Positions 6,767 to 12,100 of a stretch of 12,100 nucleotides of DNA are shown here, piece after piece (positions within the stretch are counted from its first letter, which is position 1; the number at the start of each line of letters is the position of its first letter). Made by a program: the position numbers and the translations under genes. The stretch spans positions 1-12,100 of the forward strand of contig JAJYBT010000016.1 of the NCBI GenBank assembly GCA_021778875.1, in the 5' to 3' direction. This stretch comes from Acidobacteriota bacterium (lineage in GTDB: Bacteria > Acidobacteriota > Terriglobia > Terriglobales > Acidobacteriaceae). The notes beneath the pieces are model-generated. The model ran no database searches. It worked only from the letters and a program-made list of their open reading frames with translations, and had not been told where the DNA came from.

Positions 6767-7096
6767 ATGACAAAGTCGATCTGCTTTCTTGGCGACTCGC
6801 TGAAGGCACTAAGTGACTTTCCCAAGGGTGCCCGCCAGGATGCTGGTTACCAATTGCGGAGAGTGCAGGACGGAAAACCGCCGGACGACTTTAAGCCAAT
6901 GCCCGCGATTGGCAAGGGCGTTGAGGAAATCCGAGTCTGGGACGGCGCTGGCACCTACCGGGTCATTTACACTGCGCGGTTGGGCGATGCAGTTTATGTC
7001 ATGCATGCTTTCCAGAAGAAGACACAGGAAACGTCCAAGCGGGATATTGAAACCGCAAAGCTGCGTTTTAACCAGTTGATGCGAGGTCGATTATGA
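6767..7096 (+). CDS. RelE/HigB-type toxin (phage Gp49-like)
   Basis: Predicted toxin of 109 residues in the COG4679/Gp49-like HigB group. Family signatures: FLGDSLKALSDFP (7-19), ARQDAGYQLRRVQDG (22-36), FKPMPAIGKGVEEIRVWD (42-59), YRVIYTARLGDAVYVMHAFQ (64-83), then the conserved KKTQETSKRDIETAK (84-98) with basic residues used by this fold on mRNA at the ribosome. Endonuclease activity is inferred. The ATG fits the family's N-terminus, but no SD precedes it and the promoter -10 is almost adjacent. Its stop overlaps the antitoxin start by 4 nt (ATGA), tying translation of the two. It is a different subfamily from the toxin at 2657-2983. Confidence 0.9.
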   Translation: MTKSICFLGDSLKALSDFPKGARQDAGYQLRRVQDGKPPDDFKPMPAIGKGVEEIRVWDGAGTYRVIYTARLGDAVYVMHAFQKKTQETSKRDIETAKLRFNQLMRGRL

Positions 7097-7383
7097 AGAA
7101 AAAGGAAGCGGCAAGAACATTTTCGAACGTCTGGGATGCGATTGCCGAAACGCCCGAAGAAGCCGCGAACCTCAGTTTGCGCTACGAACTCATGGAAAAG
7201 ATTGCCGATTGGGTCAAACAGAACGGCTGGACACAGGCCGAGGCCGCGACTCGCTGCGGCGTGACTCAGCCGCGCATCAACGACCTGCTGCGCGGGCGCA
7301 TCTCGCGCTTCTCCCTCGACGCTTTGGTCAACATTGCCGCCGCGCTCGGCAAAAGAGTCACAGTGAGACTCGACGCAGCGTAG
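7093..7383 (+). CDS. Xre-family HTH antitoxin (HigA-like)
   Basis: Antitoxin of 96 residues with a clear helix-turn-helix at about 44-86: WTQAEAATRCGVTQPRINDL (46-65) followed by SLDALVNIAAALG (74-86), the standard Xre/Cro fold. The N-terminal 40 residues, charged and helical, probably cover the toxin. Overlaps the toxin gene by 4 nt; GAGGT lies at SD distance inside the toxin's last codons. Expected to repress the pair through the inverted repeat at 6744-6761. Its stop faces that of the convergent hypothetical gene with 15 bp between. Confidence 0.92.
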   Translation: MKKKEAARTFSNVWDAIAETPEEAANLSLRYELMEKIADWVKQNGWTQAEAATRCGVTQPRINDLLRGRISRFSLDALVNIAAALGKRVTVRLDAA

Positions 7384-7398
7384 ACGCCCGATTGCCGA

Positions 7399-7935
7399 TC
7401 AGTAGTGGAGACGAATCGGCGATTTGTACTCTTTCCCCGTCGTATCTTGAACGACAAATTTAGCGTCAATAAATCGGTCACATCGGTCTTTTTCAGTGAT
7501 TTTGAGGTTGCTTGGTATCGGCATATCCCCTTTTGCTGGAAAATACCCCCTGAGCACTTCGCCCGGGGCAAGCTTTCCACTTTGATAGCGCCGATGATTC
7601 AGCACCTGATCCCGATCTATTTGCTGGATGGGAACGGGCACTGTGTAGAAACTTTTAGAGCTGTCTAAATCCGTTGGATCAGGAAGTGGGTCGAAGTTCG
7701 GCTCATTCCATGGCAATTCAATTTCATACCATGCAATCACGATGGATGCCTGAGGTGAGTCATCGGTGATCGCAACTTCGAGGGAATAGAAAGTTCTCAA
7801 ACCCTCTGACGACACAATCGCATCTGAATATTGATCCCCCATCTGACGGATGGATAATTTCCTGCGATTCTGCCTGATGTAGGAATACACAGCCCAAATA
7901 ATTGCCAACGATGGAAGCGAGAAATCCTTGAGCAA
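7399..7935 (-). CDS. Unrecognised protein with N-terminal membrane segment; 5' end unresolved
   Basis: I do not recognise this family. The reading from the first usual start codon, a TTG at 7935, gives 178 residues. A short hydrophobic stretch near the N-terminus (FSLPSLAIIWAVYSYI) could be a membrane anchor, followed by a basic RQNRRKL, then about 140 residues with alternating hydrophobic strands suggesting a beta-rich soluble domain. The frame stays open, with protein-like sequence, upstream to about 8043 (SISSLLFALKQSAEKLRDGA), yet contains no ATG, GTG or TTG. An ATG at 8018, two bases after the tldD stop, is in another frame and would join this one if one base were added near the A4 run at 7985-7988 (T4 on the minus strand). 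Possible explanations are a truncated or frameshifted gene, a non-standard start, or a sequence error. The DNA is AT-richer than its neighbours (23 G/C in 60 bases at 7441-7500). Confidence 0.6.
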   Translation of the reverse strand: MLKDFSLPSLAIIWAVYSYIRQNRRKLSIRQMGDQYSDAIVSSEGLRTFYSLEVAITDDSPQASIVIAWYEIELPWNEPNFDPLPDPTDLDSSKSFYTVPVPIQQIDRDQVLNHRRYQSGKLAPGEVLRGYFPAKGDMPIPSNLKITEKDRCDRFIDAKFVVQDTTGKEYKSPIRLHY

Positions 7936-8020
7936 GTTGTAGACAGCACCATCTCTTAACTTTTCAGCGGATTGCTTGAGTGCGAAAAGAAGAGAACTGA
8001 TCGACTTGGTGTCCTCATGC

Positions 8021-9475
<1,455 letters not shown>

Positions 9476-9581
9476 CGTAGCTCCAGTTTACGCCTGTCGG
9501 CGCCTGTGGAGCCGCCGCCGGGCCTCCCCGTGGCTGCTTTGGTGCACGCGCTTTCGTACCCTACCGTTCTGCGCACGATCA

Positions 9582-9590
9582 TGCTACATT
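9582..9590 (+). promoter_or_regulatory. Extended -10 element placed for leaderless start of the His-rich peptide
   Basis: TGCTACATT (TG 9582-9583, TACATT 9585-9590) is an extended -10; seven bases after its end is the A of the ATG at 9597. No Shine-Dalgarno lies between them (TCTGGCC). Position supports a leaderless mRNA; the -35 is not clear. Confidence 0.4.
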
Positions 9591-9596
9591 CTGGCC

Positions 9597-9773
9597 ATGA
9601 AGAAGTTTGCCGCCGCTCTGGTGCTGTGCATGGCTATTTCAATGCCGGCGCTCGCCGCCAAGCACAAGCTCCCGCGCCATGCGCACGCGCATCATCCGCC
9701 CATGCACCACTCCGAACACCGCGCTCCGCGCCATTTTCATCTGTGGCCTCACCACAGGAAGCACCACGCTTAG
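9597..9773 (+). CDS. Small exported His-rich peptide (58 aa), possible metal binder
   Basis: Unreported-looking small gene. The first 21 residues (MKKFAAALVLCMAISMPALA, then A) are a textbook Sec signal peptide with an ALA/A cleavage site. The mature part is 37 residues, 14 of them histidine, often in pairs (HAHAHHPPMHH, PHHRKHH), with five Arg/Lys and no cysteine. Such composition suggests binding of nickel, zinc or copper, or strong basic interaction with the envelope; function is inferred from composition only. No SD is seen; the TGCTACATT element fits a leaderless start. Divergent from tldD and 52 bp ahead of the DinB gene, with a small hairpin between. A minus-strand ORF also covers this stretch, but the signal peptide supports the plus-strand reading. 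Confidence 0.68.
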   Translation: MKKFAAALVLCMAISMPALAAKHKLPRHAHAHHPPMHHSEHRAPRHFHLWPHHRKHHA

Positions 9774-9789
9774 CGCCGCATGACTGCGC

Positions 9790-9808
9790 TGGGGCGCCTG
9801 CGGCCCCA
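9790..9808 (+). terminator. Weak GC hairpin between the His-rich peptide and the DinB gene
   Basis: TGGGGC (9790-9795) and GCCCCA (9803-9808) pair perfectly around a 7-nt loop, 16 nt after the peptide's stop codon. There is no following T-run, so termination is uncertain; it may be an attenuator or 3'-end stabiliser. Confidence 0.3.
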
Positions 9809-9825
9809 TGCACCAAGGATCTGCC

Positions 9826-10356
9826 ATGCCCGAAGTAGACAACCTTCGCTATCCGATTGGCCGTTTCGCGCCACCCGCCACCTCCACGCCTGAGCTGCGC
9901 GCCGCGCATATCCACACGCTGCGGCTGCTGCCGGAGCGCCTGCACGCGGCCGTGGCGGGCCTCAACGACGCCCAGCTCGACACTCCCTATCGGGAAGGCG
10001 GCTGGACGCTCCGCCAGGTGGTGCATCACCTGGCCGACAGCCACATGAACGCCTATGTGCGCTTCAAACTGGCCGTCACCGAGGATTGGCCCACAGTCAA
10101 GCCTTACGATGAAGCCGCGTGGGCAGGACTGCCCGACAGCAAGCTGCCCGTCGATGGCTCGCTCGCCCTGATTGCCGCGCTGCACGCGCGCTGGGTCGCC
10201 TTGCTGGAGTCGTTCTCCGCCAGGGATTTCGAGCGCGGATACATGCATCCGCAGATGGGCCGTCAGGACCTGGCCACAGTTCTTGCGCTCTACGAGTGGC
10301 ACTCGCGCCACCATACGGCGCACATCGCCAGTCTGCGCGCGCGGCAATCCTGGTAG
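9826..10356 (+). CDS. YfiT/BstA-type DinB-superfamily metalloenzyme (putative thiol transferase)
   Basis: Protein of 176 residues in the DinB/YfiT four-helix-bundle superfamily. Its closest known relatives are B. subtilis YfiT/BstA, a metal-dependent bacillithiol S-transferase. It has LRYPIGRF (7-14), YREGGWTLRQVVHHLADSHM (55-74) and YEWHSRHHTAHI (146-157). H67, H152 and H156 match the spacing of the three histidines that bind the metal in YfiT (67, 160, 164). The cofactor thiol and substrates here are unknown; a role in thiol conjugation or detoxification is inference. A reading from 9808 is possible, but the ATG at 9826 has AAGGA six bases upstream and gives the family N-terminus. The nuclease-like gene follows after 9 nt, so the two are probably co-transcribed. 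Confidence 0.9.
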   Translation: MPEVDNLRYPIGRFAPPATSTPELRAAHIHTLRLLPERLHAAVAGLNDAQLDTPYREGGWTLRQVVHHLADSHMNAYVRFKLAVTEDWPTVKPYDEAAWAGLPDSKLPVDGSLALIAALHARWVALLESFSARDFERGYMHPQMGRQDLATVLALYEWHSRHHTAHIASLRARQSW

Positions 10357-10365
10357 GGGTCGCGC

Positions 10366-11958
10366 ATGAGTCCAGCCGATTCCGCCGCATCCGCTGGACT
10401 TCTCGCTCAGAGCATTGAAGAGTATCTCGCCAGGCACCCCGCGGCCGCGCTGCTGGAAGAGGGCCGCATTCTCTTTGACATGCGTATCGCCCGCTATGCC
10501 GTGAGCGAGTCGCACGGCCGCTGCCTGCTGCAAGTCTGGAGCGAGGAGCGCAACCTGATGCGCACAGTTGTCGAGGTGCGGAAGCGCACGCACAGCCTGC
10601 GGGTGCTGACCCGCCGCATGGGCGCGGTCAAGCCGCAGGCGCTGGAACTGGTGCCCACCAGCGACCGCCGCACGCCCACGGCGCGAGACGCCGCGCGGCG
10701 CCACTATCAGCGATTGCTTGAGCGCGCGCTGACGCGCACCTTCCTCGGCTCAAAAGTGGACGGCATGCGTTCGGCGATGGACCTGGAACATAGTTTCGGT
10801 CCCGCTTACGCGCGCGGGCGACTGCTCAAGGGCACGGCCGCCGAGGCGGTCATCGGCGTGGGCGAGTCAGAGTCAGCGGCAACGGCGGATGGCATTCTGA
10901 CGCTGGGAATTCTGTGGCTCGACTACTGCCGCCAGCATGGCGATGGCCGCCGCCACTTCGGCGGCCTCAAGGTGGTTGTGCCCGCCGGCGCGTGGCGCAC
11001 AACTGCCGAGCGCATGGCATGGCTGAATCATGCCGCCGCCGATTTTCAACTTTTCACGCTCGACGAGCGCAGCGAAGAACTCACGCAGGTTGATTTTCGC
11101 GACACGGGGAATCTTGAGTCGCGGCTGGTGCATGCCTTTTCAGCCGCCACCGCCATCGAGCGCTGCCAGTCCGGAATTGACCGGCTGCTTGGGCTCACAT
11201 CCGCGGCGGCCCGTGAGCGGATCGAGATCAGACCGCGTTCAGCCGCTGAAGTGGCGCTGCTGGTACATGGCCTTGAGTTTGCGCGCGTGCGCCATGGCGC
11301 GGCGGCGCACTCGTTTGCCCGTGAAGACGAAATCACCTTTGGCGCGGGGGGTAATGAGACTCCGCTGACAGGGGAGAATGAGGCGCTGTGCCGCGAGCTG
11401 TTCGATCGGCTCTTCCTTAGCCGGCACGCTGACGGCATGCGCACGGATGCGCTCTTTCGCCTGCAGCCGGAGCGATGGCTGGAATCGCGGCTGCGCGGCG
11501 GCATCACAGAACTACTGCCCAGCCTACGGGGGGACCTGCTGTATACCCAGGTGCCCGCGCTTTCGTCCGGCGACCGGGGCATGCTGGACCTGCTCACGCT
11601 GGACCGCAATGGACGCCTGGCGGTGATCGAACTGAAGGCCGACGAAGACCTGCATCTGCCGCTGCAGGCGCTGGACTACTGGATTCGCGTACGCGCGTTG
11701 AATGACGACCGCCAGCCCGCAGCCGGCAATAGCAGGACGCTTTCGGCCTTCGAGCGCCAGGGGTACTTTGCGGGAGCGGAGGTTTCGCCGCTTGCGCCGC
11801 GCCTGCTGCTGGCTGCTCCGGCGCTGCGCATCCACCCCGCCAATGAGCCGGTGCTGCGCTACTTCTCACCGCAGGTGGAGTGGGAACTGATCGCGCTCAG
11901 CGAGCACTGGCGGCGGGAGCTGCGCGTCGTGTTCCGCAAGCGCAGCGGGGACCAATAG
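10366..11958 (+). CDS. Large uncharacterised protein with C-terminal PD-(D/E)XK nuclease-like domain
   Basis: Protein of 530 residues; I recognise no named family for the whole. Residues about 385-445 carry a PD-(D/E)XK signature: acidic E392, then D408 in RGMLDLL, the short hairpin DRNG, IELKA (E422, K424) and QALDYW (Q434, Y438). This order (E, D, ExK, Q-x3-Y) is typical of NucS- and RecB-like nucleases, which cut or bind DNA; activity is inferred. The N-terminal 1-380 is alpha/beta and unassigned, with a Gly/Ala patch KGTAAEAVIGVGESESAAT (155-173). No signal peptide or membrane helix. ATG 10366 has AGGGG six bases upstream, overlapping the preceding stop codon; gene gap 9 nt. Partnership with the thiol-transferase-type gene hints at a stress role but nothing proves it. 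Confidence 0.82.
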   Translation: MSPADSAASAGLLAQSIEEYLARHPAAALLEEGRILFDMRIARYAVSESHGRCLLQVWSEERNLMRTVVEVRKRTHSLRVLTRRMGAVKPQALELVPTSDRRTPTARDAARRHYQRLLERALTRTFLGSKVDGMRSAMDLEHSFGPAYARGRLLKGTAAEAVIGVGESESAATADGILTLGILWLDYCRQHGDGRRHFGGLKVVVPAGAWRTTAERMAWLNHAAADFQLFTLDERSEELTQVDFRDTGNLESRLVHAFSAATAIERCQSGIDRLLGLTSAAARERIEIRPRSAAEVALLVHGLEFARVRHGAAAHSFAREDEITFGAGGNETPLTGENEALCRELFDRLFLSRHADGMRTDALFRLQPERWLESRLRGGITELLPSLRGDLLYTQVPALSSGDRGMLDLLTLDRNGRLAVIELKADEDLHLPLQALDYWIRVRALNDDRQPAAGNSRTLSAFERQGYFAGAEVSPLAPRLLLAAPALRIHPANEPVLRYFSPQVEWELIALSEHWRRELRVVFRKRSGDQ

Positions 11959-11976
11959 AGCCGGGTTCCTGTTGCA

Positions 11977-11992
11977 GCGCGGGGTGCCGCGC
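11977..11992 (+). terminator. GC hairpin 18 nt after the nuclease-like gene
   Basis: GCGCGG (11977-11982) pairs with CCGCGC (11987-11992) across a GGTG loop. The position suits a transcript end, but no T-run follows, so it is at best a weak or factor-dependent terminator. Confidence 0.35.
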
Positions 11993-12066
11993 GGGTGATA
12001 AGGGTCACATCTTTTGGTCCAAAGTTGACTCACAATCAGATATTCCAAGAGTGGCCGGGTGTCATT

Positions 12067-12094
12067 TTGACCTTGCCCTCAGAATGCGTATCTC
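12067..12094 (+). promoter_or_regulatory. Possible promoter pointing out of the right edge
   Basis: TTGACC (12067-12072), a near-consensus -35, is followed after 16 nt by TATCTC (12089-12094), a moderate -10. It could drive a gene beyond the window. The stretch 11959-12100 holds no convincing gene otherwise. Confidence 0.3.
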
Positions 12095-12100
12095 TTAACC

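Noticed and set aside
7405..7668. 87-codon plus-strand open frame opposite the hypothetical gene
   Set aside because: Possible, but it has no ribosome site, and the longer minus-strand frame stays open twice as far, with an anchor-plus-domain layout.
9634..10704. 356-codon minus-strand open frame over the His-rich peptide, DinB gene and start of the nuclease-like gene
   Set aside because: It overlaps three supported plus-strand genes, including the clear YfiT family member; no motif recognised.
11880..12098. 72-codon plus-strand open frame at the right end
   Set aside because: It begins inside the nuclease-like gene in another frame and has no ribosome site or protein-like pattern.
11959..12100. 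tRNA or small RNA in the right-end gap
   Set aside because: No cloverleaf or TψC-like arm found; only a short GC hairpin and a possible promoter are present.

Overview
The window reads as GC-rich chromosomal DNA of a Gram-negative bacterium. The gene set (a BamD-type outer-membrane assembly protein, a split tldD/pmbA pair, a short UvrC-like protein, a YfiT-type DinB protein) and the style of the proteins suggest an acidobacterium of the Terriglobales type. That assignment is inference; there is no rRNA or tRNA gene here to settle it.

Layout, left to right. Positions 20-5712 are all on the minus strand. Read in the direction of transcription they are pmbA/tldE (4315-5712), a UvrC/Cho-like GIY-YIG protein 13 nt behind it (3042-4301), a toxin-first type II toxin-antitoxin pair (2657-2983 and 2328-2654), ribulose-phosphate epimerase rpe (1587-2255) and a BamD-like TPR protein with an unusual Lys-rich tail (20-1519). 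Then come plus-strand genes: a secreted six-repeat Sel1 protein (5845-6732) and a second toxin-antitoxin pair (6767-7096 and 7093-7383), whose promoter carries an operator-like inverted repeat. Minus-strand genes follow: an unrecognised membrane-anchored protein in AT-richer DNA (7399-7935, with an unresolved 5' end) and tldD (8021-9475). The right end is plus strand: a 58-residue exported His-rich peptide (9597-9773), a YfiT/BstA-type DinB protein (9826-10356) and a 530-residue protein with a C-terminal PD-(D/E)XK nuclease signature (10366-11958). The last 142 bases hold no gene, only a GC hairpin and a possible promoter pointing out of the window.

How the genes fit together. TldD and TldE (PmbA) form one heteromeric metallopeptidase. 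Here they lie on the same strand but about 2.3 kb apart, separated by the Sel1 gene, the second toxin-antitoxin pair and the AT-richer hypothetical gene, which suggests an insertion. The DinB protein and the nuclease-like protein are 9 nt apart and almost certainly co-transcribed. rpe and the bamD-like gene also look like one unit.

Most worth attention: the His-rich exported peptide with a possible leaderless promoter, the nuclease-like protein of unknown role beside a thiol-transferase-type gene, the UvrC-like protein lacking the C-terminal incision half, and the apparent one-base frame break at the start of the hypothetical gene. I see no large defence island, CRISPR array or prophage; most of the window is ordinary chromosome with two small toxin-antitoxin modules.
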